64,000 nt of DNA from JAGXFP01 sp039714535 (GCA_039714535.1 JBDLJC010000007.1:1-64000), one strand, 5' to 3'. Shown: positions 51,972 through 63,002, counted from the first letter of the stretch. A program made the numbers and translations. Notes: generated by a model from the letters alone, not told the origin.

Positions 51972-54900
51972 CTATGCCTCCTCTAAAGCCACACCAAAGG
52001 CTTCGATTTGGGAATTTATCTGTTCGTTGGTGAAGCCACCCATGGTTATCGCAAAGGTGGGGCAATGTGATGCACAGATGCCACAGGCCTTGCATGCCGC
52101 GACTATGGTCTCGGCCTTGGGTTTCTTGTCGACCTTCACCATCTGAATGGCCTGATATGGACAGAGGGAGACACAAAGCCTGCAACCAATGCACTGGTCC
52201 TTGTCGATATTGGAAACAATCGGGTCAACGCTGACTACACCCTTGACCAGCGGAATTGCCGCCTTGGCCGCCGCCGCCTGGGCCTGGACAATGATCTCAT
52301 CCAACGGCTTCGGCGAGTGGGCCAGACCGCAGAGGAATACCCCTGAAACCGGCATCTCCACCGGGCGCAATTTGACATGGGCTTCCAGGTAGAATTTATC
52401 GGCATTAACCGGAATCTTGAGCAATTTGCTCAACTCTTCCGTCTCCTCCGGGACCGTACCGACGCTTAAGGTAACCAGGTCGGGATTATAGGTCACATTG
52501 TCCTGGAGGATCGGATCGAAGAAAGCCACCTCAACCTTGGCGCCTTTACCGCTTAAAGTCGGTTTCTTATCCATGGAATATGGAACAAAGATAACTCCCT
52601 TCTCGCGGGCCTCACGGTAAGCGTCCTCGGCAAAACCGTAGGTGCGCATGTCCCGGTATAAAACAATGACCTGAGATTCCGGGTTGATCTCCTTGATCTT
52701 AAGTGAGTTTTTGACCGCCTGGGTACAGCAGGTCTTGCTGCAATAGGCAAGATCGTCACCACGGGAACCGGCACACTGGATCATGACGACAGATTTCGGA
52801 GCCCGGGCCTTACCCTTACCGGCCAGTTGGATCTCCAGTTCTTTCTGGGTAATGATCTTATCTGATTTAGGCAGTTTCTTACCCAAAACCTGAGCCGGCA
52901 CATGCTCACGGCCACCGGTAGCGACCACGACGACACCATGGTCAATGGTCTGCTCAATGGTTTTTTTGCCTTTTTGAGACTTAACGACTGAGGCGAAGTT
53001 GCCGATAAAGCCATTCAGTTCCGCCATCTCACTATTGATCAGGACATCGACCAATTTGTTTTTATTAAGCTTGTCGGTGACCTTTTTAAGATAATCAGCG
53101 GTGCTCTCTCCGGCCAAGGTATAACGCTGGTCGAGGAGATGGCCCCCCAGTTTATCGTTCTTTTCGATAACCGTCGTCTGGAAACCCTGCTCGGCGAGGT
53201 TAAGGGCCGCAGTCATCCCGGCAATACCGCCACCGATAACAATGGCCTTATCGGTCACCGGCACGGTTTGCTCCGACAACGGCTGAATATGCCGGGCCTT
53301 GGCGATCCCCATCCGGACCAGATCCATGGATTTATCGGTCGCCTTGTCCGGTTCATTGGCATGGACCCAGGAACAATGATCGCGGATATTGACCATCTCA
53401 AACATACTGCGGTTCAGGCCGGCATCCTTCAGGGTCTCCTGGAAGAGCGGCTCATGGGTCCGGGGTGAACAGGCGGCGATAACCACCCGGTTCAGATCGT
53501 GGAGTTGAATCATCTCCTTGATCACTTTCTGGGCATCCTGGGAACAGCTGTACAGGCTCTGGGCGTGGTAAACGACGCCGTCCATATCCTTGGTATAATC
53601 ATCAACTTTAGCAACATCCACCACTCCGGCAATATTGATGCCGCAATGACAGACAAAAACACCGATCCGGGGCTCGTCCTTGGCCTTGAGCGCTTTCTCT
53701 TTGGGATATTCTTTGACGACAATCCCTTTGCCACGCTGGGCCTTGATCTGGCCGGCGGCGATGCCGGCGGCAGCGCTGGACTGGGTAACACTTTCGGGAA
53801 TATCCTTGGGCCCCTGAAAAGCGCCGATGGCATAGATGCCATCTTTGCTGGTCGCCAGAGGATCAAAGGTATCGGTTTTGCAGAAATCATATTGATTCAG
53901 CTCAACGCCGGTGATATTAGCCAGTTCTTGGGCGCCGGCCGGGGCATTGAGGCCGACGGACAACACGACCATATCAAAACCATCAAAACGATGGACACCG
54001 TCCATGGTTGCATAGGTCAGCTTTAGATTTTTCTTCCAGGGAATGACATCGGCAACCTTGGCCCTGACAAATTTGATCCCATATTGCTCTTCAGCGCGAA
54101 CCTTGGCCGCATCGAAATCCTTGCCCTGGGTCCGCAGATCCATGTAATAGATGGTGATCTCACATTCGGGATCGTGCTCCTTGGCGACCATGGCCTCCTT
54201 GATGGCGTACATACAGCAGACCGAAGAGCAATAACCGTTACCGCAACCGAGATCACGGGAGCCGACACATTGGATAAAGGCAATCTTGCGGGGATGACGT
54301 TTGTCGGAAAGACATCTGACCTCGCCCTCAAAAGGCCCGGAAGGATTAAGCAGACGCTCGAACTCAAGACTGGTGACCACATCAGGGTGGTCGCCATAGC
54401 TGTATTTGGTAAGGGCCTCATCCGGTACCCGACCGAAACCAGGTGACATCACCACCGCTCCGACATCCAGGGTTACCTTCTTGGCCTTTTGGCTGAAATC
54501 AATCGCATTGCTGCGACAGACCGGCACACAGATCTGGCAGGTGTCATGCTGAAGATGCATACAGGCTTCCGGATCGATGAAATAGGTGGCCGGGACGGCC
54601 TGGGGGTAATCGATATGAATCGGCCTGGTCAGATCCAGTCCTTCATTATAAGAATCAGCCAGATGCTTGGGGCAATAGGTCGTACAAAGACCACAGGCCG
54701 TGCATTTGTCTGCATCAATATAACGGGGCCGAAGATTTAACTCAGCCTTGAAATTTCCCGGTTTTCCCTTAAGGGAAAGAAGATCAGCGTTACTCAGAAT
54801 CTCGATATTTGGAGACCGACCGGCCTCTACCAACTTAGGTGCGAGAATTCAGAGCGAACAATCGTTTGTCGGAAAAGTCTTATCCAACTGGGCCATGGCG

Positions 54901-55091
54901 CCGCCAACGGCCGCCGTTTTCTCAACCAGATAGACATAGTAGCCAAGATCGGTGAGATCAAGGGCCGCCTGCACACCGGCCACCCCGCCGCCAACGACCA
55001 TCATACTACCCAGCTTGGCAGTAGTCTTGGCGCCAGACTTGCTTTTAGTCCCGGCCTTAGCGCCGGTCTTTTTTTGTTTTGCTTTTGCCAT
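51972..55091 (-). CDS. hdrA: HdrA-type flavin/iron-sulfur protein, selenoprotein (in-frame UGA at 54849-54851)
   Basis: 1039 residues with the TGA at 54849-54851 read as Sec (residue 81). A Lys/Ala/Gly-rich N-terminus (1-27) is followed by an FAD fold (VVGGGVAGVQAAL), LDKTFPTNDCSL-U-ILAPKLVEAG, two-cluster ferredoxin CTACGLCTTYCP, a second HdrA-like half that begins IGVFVCHCGINIAGVVDV, a second FAD fold (VIGGGIAGMTAALNLAEQG), MIQCAGSRG and a C-terminal 2x[4Fe-4S] ferredoxin (CIGCRLCVSLCP, CKACGICASHCP). It is thus about 1.5 times a standard HdrA, with two flavin folds. It bifurcates or confurcates electrons; HdrB/HdrC are not in the window. Start with GGAG upstream. Confidence 0.9.
54809..54833 (-). 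promoter_or_regulatory. SECIS-like hairpin of hdrA
   Basis: On the minus strand, 15 nt after the UGA, TTGG and CCAA plus AGA and TCT form a bulged stem around a loop containing GGTC, which resembles the apical loop of known bacterial SECIS elements. Confidence 0.55.
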
Positions 55092-55139
55092 AATGCTTCA
55101 CTCCAAAAGAGTTATAAAAACTATATATAAATACCTAAA

Positions 55140-58100
55140 TTAATTTTCTGTCAGTACTTCGACTCTAATTGCACAGAGCTTATATTCCGGCGTCCTGGAG
55201 AGCCGGTCCAGGGCATCCAGGGTAAGCAGGTTTACTAATGTGGCCAGATGATTATAAGTGGAAAAAATCGTTCCCTCCTGGGAGCGCTCGGTAATGGTGG
55301 CCCGCATCTCTACCGAACCGCGGCGCGAGGTCAAACGAATCCTTGATTTCTCCTTGATCCCCATTCTTTCGGCATCAACCGGATTTACCTCAGCAAAACA
55401 CTCGGGGCTGATCAGGTCTATTTCCGGGGTCTTGCCTGTCATACTGCTGAAATTATAGCGAGCCAGATCTCGACCGGTGGTAAAAGCCATCGGATACTCA
55501 TCATCGGGCAACTCAACCGGTGGAATATACTCTTCCGGGATAAAAAGCCCCTTCCCTCTGGTGAAGGTCTTGGTGTGAAGTACCGGCGTACCTGGATGAT
55601 CTTCACTGGGGACCGGCCATTGCAGACCGACCTCTTCAAGACGCTCATAGGTGATTCCCTTGTACTGGGGCAACAGGGTCCGAATCTCTTCAAAGACATC
55701 TTCGGCCGAATCGTAATCCATCCCATAACCCATCTTCTTGGACAGCTCACAGAAGATCCGCCAGTCAGCCCGAGCCTCGCCCGGCGGTTCAACGGCCTTA
55801 CGGACCCGCTGGACCCTCCGTTCGGTACAGGTAAAGGTGCCGTCTTTTTCAGCAAAACAGGCGGCCGGCAGAACCACATCGGCCATCTTGGCGGTATCGG
55901 TCAGGAAAATATCCTGGACCACAGTAAAATCTGCCTTCTCCAGGGCCTTGCGGACATGGGAGATATTGGCATCGGCCACAACCGGATCCTCGCCAAAGAT
56001 ATAAAGGCCCCGGATATCGCCCGAGAGCACATTCTCCCAGACCTCAGTGGCCGGTTTGCCGGGGCGCCGGGGCAATTTTACTTTCCAGGCCTCTTCATAT
56101 TTAGCGAAGAGGTCATCGTTGGCCAGACTGGCGTATCCGGGCAGGGTGTTAAACAGCGCTCCCATATCACAGGCGCCCTGAACATTATTTTGGCCGCGCA
56201 AGGGGTTGCAGCCACCACCGGCCACCCCGACCTTGCCGCAGAGCATCGCCAGGTTGGCAATACTCTTGACCCGATCGGTACCGGTTACATAATGGGTGAT
56301 ACCCATGCCATGATAGATCGCATGACGACCCTCGGCGGCATACATTGCCGCCGCCTGACGCAGTTGCTTCTCGGAAATGCCGGTGACCTCTTCAACGATG
56401 TCCGGGGTGTACTTGGTGACAATTTCCTTTAAATAGTCGAAATCCTCGGTCCGGTCCTCGACAAACTTTTTGTCCCAGAGACCATCCTCAAGGATGATAT
56501 TCATCATGCCATTCAGTAAGGCCACATCGGTGCCGGGTTTGATCCGTAGCCAAAGATCGGCCCGCTCGGCCAGCTTGGTCTTACGTGGATCAACCACGAC
56601 AAGCTTGGCGCCGCGGTCAACGGCCTGATGGACCCGCAGGCCAATCGTCGGATGGCCGGTATCGGGATTACTGCCGATCATAAAGAAAAGATCGGTCTCT
56701 TTCATATCGGCAATGGAGTTGGTCATTGCGCCGCTGCCAAAGGTGAGGGCCAAACTGGCCACCGTGGGAGCGTGTCAGAGGCGGGCGCAGTGATCGATAT
56801 TATTGGTTCCGATCGCTGTCCGCATGAATTTTTGCATCAGGAAGTTTTCTTCGTTGGTGGCCCGGGCACAACTGAAACCGGAGATGGAATCGGGGCCGTA
56901 CATGGCCTTCAGATCAAAAAACCCTTTGGCCACTACATTTAAGGCCTCTTCCCAGCTGGTCTCAACCAGTTGGCCGCCCTGTCTGACCAGAGGTTTGGTC
57001 AAGCGGTCCTTATGCTGAACGAATTTCTGGCCGAAACGACCTTTTACGCAGAGAGCGCCATAATTAGGGGCCAGATCAGGATCAGCGGTAACCTCCATCA
57101 GGGTATTACCCTTGACCTTGAGAATGATCTGACAACCGGCCCCGCAATATGGGCAGGTTGAGCGCACTTCCCGCACGGCCTCATGGGTGATCGGCACCAA
57201 GCGGTCGCGCTTGTTAAGGGCGCCGGTGGAACAGTTATCAACGCACTTACCGCAATTAACGCATTTATCGTTGAATTGCAGGGAGATATTGAGCGGCCTG
57301 CCCTTCTCGTCAAACGACTCAGCGCTAAGATCAAGGGCCCCGTATTCGCAACTGTTTACACAGTTCTGGCAGTAAATACATTTATTGAGGTCAACCAGGA
57401 TGACGGGATGGGACTCATCTTTACTATAGACAGGTTTCTTGCCCATCCCGGTCTTGTTCAGGTTGACATCGTGATCTATCGCCAGTCGTTTCAGATCACA
57501 ACGTTCAAAGGCGGTACAACCGCAGGACAGACATCGTTTGGCCTCACGCTGCGCCATCTTTTCGGTAAAGCCCAGTTTGACCTCATCGAAATCCTGGGTA
57601 CAGATCTCCGGCGAACGCTCCGGCATCTTTTCCCGCAGCTTAACGTTAATCCCCTCAAAGTTACGCAGATCAACATCATCGAAGGAGCGGCCCCGACTGA
57701 AATTAAAGCGGTTATCGGCCGGCTCTTTATCCACACCCATAACCTGACTATGGATGTTATTGGCGGCCCGACGGGCAGCCACCACCGATTGAATAACGGA
57801 GCGGGGTCCGTTGGTCACGTCACCGGCTGCGTAGATTCCCTCGTGGTTGGTCTGGAAGTTGCGGGGATTTGCCTTGATATTATTGGTCGGAGTGAGCTCC
57901 AGGGTCTCCTCCAGGACGCCACCATTAAAGGTTGCGCCGCTACAGGCCTTCTGGCCCAGGGATGAGACGACCGTATCAACCTGGATGATATTCGAGGAGC
58001 CGGGAATCGCCTCGGGGTTACGGACCCCCCGTTTATTCGGCTCGCCCAGCTTCATCCGCATCAGTTCGACGTCGAGGCCACTATCAGCCGGTGAGATCTG

Positions 58101-59249
58101 GACCGGAGAGGCCATCAATAGAAACTGGACGCCCTCATTCTCCGCCTCACGAATATTACGCTGGTTGGCACTCATCTCCGTTTTGGGGCGGGGATGGACA
58201 ACCGTTACGGATTCAACCCCGGAGCGAATCAGGGTCCGGGCCGTTTCCATCGCTGCGTTATTGCCACCGATAACTGCGGCCCGACTCCCGTAATCGCCAC
58301 CTTTACCGCCATTGACCTCTTTCAGGAATTTTATGGCCGGCATCACATTCGGCAGAGAGGATCCAGGAATATCAAGGGCTTCATCAACCGGGGCGCCGAT
58401 GGTTATCAGGGTTGCATCGTAGCCTTGATCCCGCAGCTCCTGCAGGTTGAAATCGCTACCCCAGCGTTGATTTAATTTAACGGATATTCCCGTGCGCAGG
58501 ATGGTGGCGATCTCGTAGTCGAGGACATCTTTGGGGATCTTATACTCGGGGAAACCATAACGGAGCATGCCCCCCAGTTTCGGAGCAGCTTCAAATACCG
58601 TCACATCATGACCCTGGCGGGACAAGTAAAAAGCCGAAGTCAGACCGGAAGGGCCGCCGCCGATCACCGCAATTTTTTTACCGGTTGCTTCCTTTCGGGA
58701 CAGTTTCAACTCAACCTTGTTGGTCATGCACCAATCGGCTACGAATCTTTTAAGATGATTGATGGAGACGGGTTCATCGACCAGGATACGCCGACAGCGG
58801 GTTTCGCAAAAGCGGGGACAGACCCGGCCCACCGAAAAAGGGAAAGGATTTCTTTCCATCACCAGCCGAACCGATTCCTCGTATTCACCCTTGGCAACAT
58901 GGGCGATATAACCCTGGACATTGATCTGGCCGGGACAGGTCAGGTTGCAAGGGGCCTTACAGTCGCCGAAATGGGTCTCGGCAAGAACAGCCAGCCTCTC
59001 TTTACGGTGTTCGGTAATTACCTCCGAGTCGGTGGTGATGACCATGCCTTCCTCAATGAGAGTCTCGCATGATTTGACCAGCCCTTCACGACCGGCCACC
59101 TCAACGCAACACAACTCACAGGGGACCTCGGAGTTCTTCCCTTCAACACTACAGAGGGTTGGGATATGAATTTCAGAACGCCCGGCGGCCTCCAGGATAG
59201 TTATCCCCTCAACCGCTACAATACTACTGCCATTTATCTCTATATTCAT
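55140..59249 (-). CDS. fdhA: Formate dehydrogenase alpha fused to a GltD-like flavoprotein, selenoprotein (UGA at 56775-56777)
   Basis: 1369 residues with the TGA at 56775-56777 read as Sec (residue 825). Domains: plant-type [2Fe-2S] (C33, C44, C47, C61), NuoG/GltD-type cluster region (C97-C152), FAD/NAD(P)H GltD-like domain (AVIGGGPSGLTSAF at 194-207, AAVIGGNNAAMETA at 324-337), CLSCGC region (573-578), 2x[4Fe-4S] (CIYCQNCVNSC 624-634, CVNCGKCVDNC 663-673), Mo-bis-PGD entry cluster (CPYCGAGC 699-706), and the catalytic site NNIDHCARL-U-HAPTV. The Sec ligates Mo/W and oxidises formate or reduces CO2. The fusion links it to a pyridine-nucleotide flavin. It follows acsC in the same operon and precedes hdrA by 48 bp. 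The rest after Sec (MTNSIADMKETDLF, GADVVVD-type cofactor loops) is normal. Confidence 0.92.
56742..56763 (-). promoter_or_regulatory. SECIS-like hairpin of fdhA
   Basis: On the minus strand, 11 nt after the UGA, GGT-GGCCA pairs with TGGCC and ACC, with a CTC bulge and a GTT loop. The spacing matches the fdhF SECIS of Escherichia coli, where the stem begins about 11 nt after UGA, and the sequence between (CACGCTCCCAC) is similar in layout. Confidence 0.7.
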
Positions 59250-59348
59250 AGTCTAATAAGAGTCAGTAACCCGGCAACGGATAAGCATAATGCCACCGAG
59301 TTTAGTTTGAAACATTTGGGTAAATTTCCGCTAAGAACCAAGATCGCT

Positions 59349-59382
59349 ATTGAACCTGACCGATTAATCAATCAGGTTCAAT
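59349..59382 (-). promoter_or_regulatory. Perfect hairpin between acsC and fdhA
   Basis: ATTGAACCTGA (59349-59359) and its exact complement (59372-59382) with a 12-nt loop lie in the 144-bp gap after acsC, on the transcribed strand. There is no T run after the stem in the direction of transcription. It may limit read-through or protect an mRNA end, setting a different dose of fdhA relative to acs genes. Confidence 0.55.
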
Positions 59383-59393
59383 CTGATTTGAAA

Positions 59394-60749
59394 TCAGGCC
59401 GATGGCTTCCATTCCTTAAGGAAGGCCGGCAGATGCCCGGCTTCACGGGGGCCGATGATAATGGTCCAATCAGGCAGCTCTTCTTCCAGCTCACCCTTCA
59501 TGGATGCCAGATAACCGGGGATGATCAGATCACGATGTTTGACCTTATCGGCAATCCCGGCTTTCTTCATGAATTGGGCAATAAGGTCAGCCCCGAATTT
59601 ACCGGCAGCCCAGGCAGTAAGAACGGACAGCCCTTCAGTATCCTTGATCAGCAACCAGGATGGAACCTTGCTGCCTTCGATCTCTCCGGAGACGATAAAA
59701 TAGGTCAAGGAGAAGTTACAGGTGATAAGGACCGGCGAGTTCTCATCCGGACCGTTGAGGGGATAGACATCCTCTTCAACTACCATGGGCCTCTGAGGAT
59801 CGGTGAAAATATTCAGCCTTTCCAGAAATAGCGGGAAGAGAGTATCGCCCTGCAGATCGGACAGGATGACGATACCGGCATATTTAGCGATCAAGACAGA
59901 GGCGATCATCGCCTCCATCAGCGGATCATCGGTCATCTCGCAGGGGAAATTGACGGTAGGGAAACCGAGCGGTTTAAATTTCTTGGTTATCGCGGCCTTG
60001 CGGGCGACAATATTGTCTTCCAGGGAAGCGCGCATGGTGCGGGCCCCGGTGTCGATGGCCAAATCCTTTAAGCCTTCACCAATAAGTTTCTCGGTGATCT
60101 CGATGGCGTTATCAAGATTACTGGCCTTGACGCCAAGGACACAGCCACAATCTTTAGCGGCTGTTGCCATATCGGTGGCGTTATCGAGGGTAGCGCCGAA
60201 GATTAGCGGTTTACGATCACCACAGGCCTTGGCGGCCGCCGTCAGACTTGCACTGCTGTCACTGATCAGGATCAGTTTGGCATCTTTGGCGCCATCCAGA
60301 ACCTTTTGGGTCAGGGCAACAAAGGAGGCCTCGTCCGCCTTGGCGTCTTTGATGGCAATGATATCGGCCTTCATCTCTACCCCGACCCGCTCAAAGCGCA
60401 GGGAGTTAAAGCGCTCAATCCGCCCTTCCACATCGCTGTCAGCCATCTCGGTCGTGATCAGCACGCCCAGTCCGGTGGGGTTCTCGAACCTTTTTTCGTG
60501 ACGATAGAGACAGGTTTCACCGCCCATCGCGAAGGAATCGTCAGCGTTACCGATTTTGACGGACCTGATCGGCGGCGCTGAAGCTTCACCGATCTGCTCC
60601 TTTACGTCATCACTAACATAGGGGCACTCGCCTATTTCGGATTGACCGGCTGCCACTTTCATTGCAAAAGCCAGACAAGTCGGAATGTCACACTCCCCAC
60701 AGTTTTTCTTGGGCAGCATTTTGAGGATCTGTATCCCGGTTAAAGCCAT
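59394..60749 (-). CDS. acsC: Corrinoid iron-sulfur protein large subunit (CODH/ACS gamma)
   Basis: 451 residues, full length. The N-terminal [4Fe-4S] domain has KNCGECDIPTCLAFAMKVAAGQSEIGECPYVSDD (about residues 16-49; CxxCx4C with a distal Cys), followed by the TIM-barrel domain (GETCLYRHEKRFENPTGLGV) and the C-terminal cobamide-binding domain (FVVSGE-type, here YFIVSGEIEGSKVPSWLLI). With AcsD it forms the protein that carries the methyl group from methyl-H4folate to acetyl-CoA synthase. It lies 48 bp downstream of acsB. Confidence 0.95.
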   Translation of the reverse strand: MALTGIQILKMLPKKNCGECDIPTCLAFAMKVAAGQSEIGECPYVSDDVKEQIGEASAPPIRSVKIGNADDSFAMGGETCLYRHEKRFENPTGLGVLITTEMADSDVEGRIERFNSLRFERVGVEMKADIIAIKDAKADEASFVALTQKVLDGAKDAKLILISDSSASLTAAAKACGDRKPLIFGATLDNATDMATAAKDCGCVLGVKASNLDNAIEITEKLIGEGLKDLAIDTGARTMRASLEDNIVARKAAITKKFKPLGFPTVNFPCEMTDDPLMEAMIASVLIAKYAGIVILSDLQGDTLFPLFLERLNIFTDPQRPMVVEEDVYPLNGPDENSPVLITCNFSLTYFIVSGEIEGSKVPSWLLIKDTEGLSVLTAWAAGKFGADLIAQFMKKAGIADKVKHRDLIIPGYLASMKGELEEELPDWTIIIGPREAGHLPAFLKEWKPSA

Positions 60750-60797
60750 CTTTCTATTCCTCCGTCTATATAAACTTAAAAATTATTTAGTAGTGAT

Positions 60798-63002
60798 TTA
60801 AACTGCAGCTTCCATATCCAGGGCAGGATGACCTTTCTCCTGGAGGAACTTGAGAATCTCTTCTTCGGTGGTACCATCCTCTTCGGTGGCGATCATGTCG
60901 AAAAGTTCCGGTTTGCCGATCGCTTCACAACACTCTTTGAGTTTATCGGCAATCTCATCTTTCATCGCCTTGGGCAGCCAGACCACCCGCTCCAGACCGC
61001 CTTCAGATTTGAAGAGTTTAGGGCTGGTCATATAATGTTTACTAACCCCCATAAATCCCGGGGTCTGGGCGCCACCACCGGCCATACCGGCCAGGGTGGT
61101 AAATTTCATCCCGCTTGGAGTCATCCCCATATAATCGCGGTTAACAACCATGATGCCGTTGCATTGGGGCAACATGGCGGCAATTGCCTCGAAACAACCG
61201 CAGGCGGTCATCGGGTCGGTCATCAGAGAATAACAGGAGAGGTCGGTAACCGCACCCCGGGAAGCCTGATTTACGAAATCGTTGATGCCTTTGAAAACCC
61301 CCAGATCTTCATCAAGGCACTCGCCCTTTTCGATCGGCTGATTGGGGCCGGTGGGATTAATCTGATAAGAGGCCTTGCCGTCCAACCAGTTATAGGCGCC
61401 ACACATGCCGATCCGCTCCGGGGTGATGATACAGACATGACTCGGGGCGAAGGACTGACAGAGGGTGCAGCTATAGAAGACGTCCTCGGTCTCATCGGTC
61501 ATGCTGCCCAAGCGCTTATCACGTTCAGCGTACACGTTACGGGCCAGTTCCTGGATTTCCTCGACCTTGTCGAGTTCGGTGTAAAGTTTAACCTGAATCT
61601 TGTCGACAATCGCGCCGAACTCCTGATGGAGCTTGCCATGCAGGACCTTGCCAAAATGTTCAAAGGAGAAGCCTTTTTCGACTGCGGCTTTGCCGATTCT
61701 GACCCACATGATATTCCGTTGGCCCATATGCATGATGCCCTGGATATAGTTAATCAGATGATGGAACTGTCGTTCCAGAATCGGTTCAAAATCAGACTGC
61801 ATCTCGCGGCCAGCCACCTCAACCAGAATACCCAGGGGCAGATTCTGACCCACTTCGATGTCTTTGATATCAGGCCCTTCAACCGTGACCAGTCCATCCT
61901 GGACCTCGTCCAGTTCTTTGGAAATCAGGACCTCAACGCCGCTGGTCCGACCGCCGCCGCACTCCATGAACAGGTCGTCTTTGCGGATCCGCTCTCCTTC
62001 AAAGGCAGGTCCGAACGACATCGGGATATCAATCTTGGAGATATTAACCTTGAGACCACGAACTTCGATGGCCTTCTGGACGATTTCATCATGGGGAACA
62101 TTGCTGACCACATGCTCGTAAGTACAGACACCTGTGGGCAAAACTTCCGGGATATCATAGTCGGAGATGGTCGGGAAACCCCAGTTAATGGCGCCGGCGG
62201 CATTGGCATACCATTCGTCGGAAACCGGACCGAGGGCCATTACGAAGGCAAAGGTCCTGTCCTTATTATAGATGAGATTGCCTATGGAATCACCGGGCTT
62301 GATACCACCGAAGGCCATGGCTACCCTACAGGCGAAGCCAATGGCGAAAACTGCGGTGGTATAGGACTGGCCGAAGGGTACCAATCTGGTGTTCCAGCCG
62401 ACCTGAACGTCGTTGTCGACCAGTTGATCGGGCATCCGTACTCCATCCGTGCCGTCATGCATGAAGATGTAGAGATTTTTTTCCTGGAGTTCCAAGGCGA
62501 TCTTACTGGCAATTTCCTTGGTCGGAGGCGCTCCCATGATAGCAGCGAAGCCGGGGGCGGTGCCATCGACAAACTCAACGCCCCTCTTCCTGAAAATGAC
62601 GTCATCGGCAGCGCCCAGCCAGATATTCTCCGAGGTTGGGTCTTCCGTCTTGGTGTAGAAATCCGGGGTCTCCAGATAGCGGATTGCCTCGAACATCTCT
62701 TCGGCGAAGAAGGTCGCCATCCCGGCATCAAGGGCTGGGGCCAGATATGGTAGCCAGAGATCATCGGTTACCAGGGCTGGCAGTAATTTACGGGTCTCCA
62801 GAAAGATATCCTTCATATCGCCCAGAGTTTCTACTTTGGCCCCGAGCATGGAATAAATGGTCGGCAGGTAATAGGCGGTATTGGGAAAGCCAACTTCCTG
62901 TTCCGGACCGTATTTCTTGATGGCAGCTTCGAATTTTTCTTCCGCCATATTGATGATATTGTGAGCGCCCCTGATAGCGGCTGAACAGATGATCTTGGAC
63001 AT
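60798..63002 (-). CDS. acsB: Acetyl-CoA synthase, CODH/ACS beta subunit
   Basis: 734 residues, the bacterial (long) form with the N-terminal CODH-contact domain. A-cluster ligands are visible: VFYSCTLCQSFAPSHVC (about 506-522), ERIGMCGAYNW and MTACGCFEAIAAML (about 595-608). It condenses CO, a methyl group and CoA to acetyl-CoA, the last step of the Wood-Ljungdahl pathway (or the reverse in acetate oxidation). The catalytic CODH subunit (acsA/cooS) is not in the window. ATG at 63002. Confidence 0.96.
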   Translation of the reverse strand: MSKIICSAAIRGAHNIINMAEEKFEAAIKKYGPEQEVGFPNTAYYLPTIYSMLGAKVETLGDMKDIFLETRKLLPALVTDDLWLPYLAPALDAGMATFFAEEMFEAIRYLETPDFYTKTEDPTSENIWLGAADDVIFRKRGVEFVDGTAPGFAAIMGAPPTKEIASKIALELQEKNLYIFMHDGTDGVRMPDQLVDNDVQVGWNTRLVPFGQSYTTAVFAIGFACRVAMAFGGIKPGDSIGNLIYNKDRTFAFVMALGPVSDEWYANAAGAINWGFPTISDYDIPEVLPTGVCTYEHVVSNVPHDEIVQKAIEVRGLKVNISKIDIPMSFGPAFEGERIRKDDLFMECGGGRTSGVEVLISKELDEVQDGLVTVEGPDIKDIEVGQNLPLGILVEVAGREMQSDFEPILERQFHHLINYIQGIMHMGQRNIMWVRIGKAAVEKGFSFEHFGKVLHGKLHQEFGAIVDKIQVKLYTELDKVEEIQELARNVYAERDKRLGSMTDETEDVFYSCTLCQSFAPSHVCIITPERIGMCGAYNWLDGKASYQINPTGPNQPIEKGECLDEDLGVFKGINDFVNQASRGAVTDLSCYSLMTDPMTACGCFEAIAAMLPQCNGIMVVNRDYMGMTPSGMKFTTLAGMAGGGAQTPGFMGVSKHYMTSPKLFKSEGGLERVVWLPKAMKDEIADKLKECCEAIGKPELFDMIATEEDGTTEEEILKFLQEKGHPALDMEAAV

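Noticed and set aside
51362..59249. fdhA, hdrA and mvhD as broken genes (pseudogenes or frameshifts)
   Set aside because: Each break is a single TGA with both halves in the same frame, at a position known for Cys/Sec, with a hairpin behind it. Three such coincidences in a row are best explained by selenocysteine.
59166..59831. Plus-strand frame opposite fdhA/acsC
   Set aside because: It spans the ends of two well-supported minus-strand genes and the hairpin between them; no family features.
60828..62753. Long plus-strand reading frame opposite acsB
   Set aside because: It is a 641-codon antisense shadow of acsB, whose own frame carries all A-cluster motifs; the antisense peptide matches nothing known.
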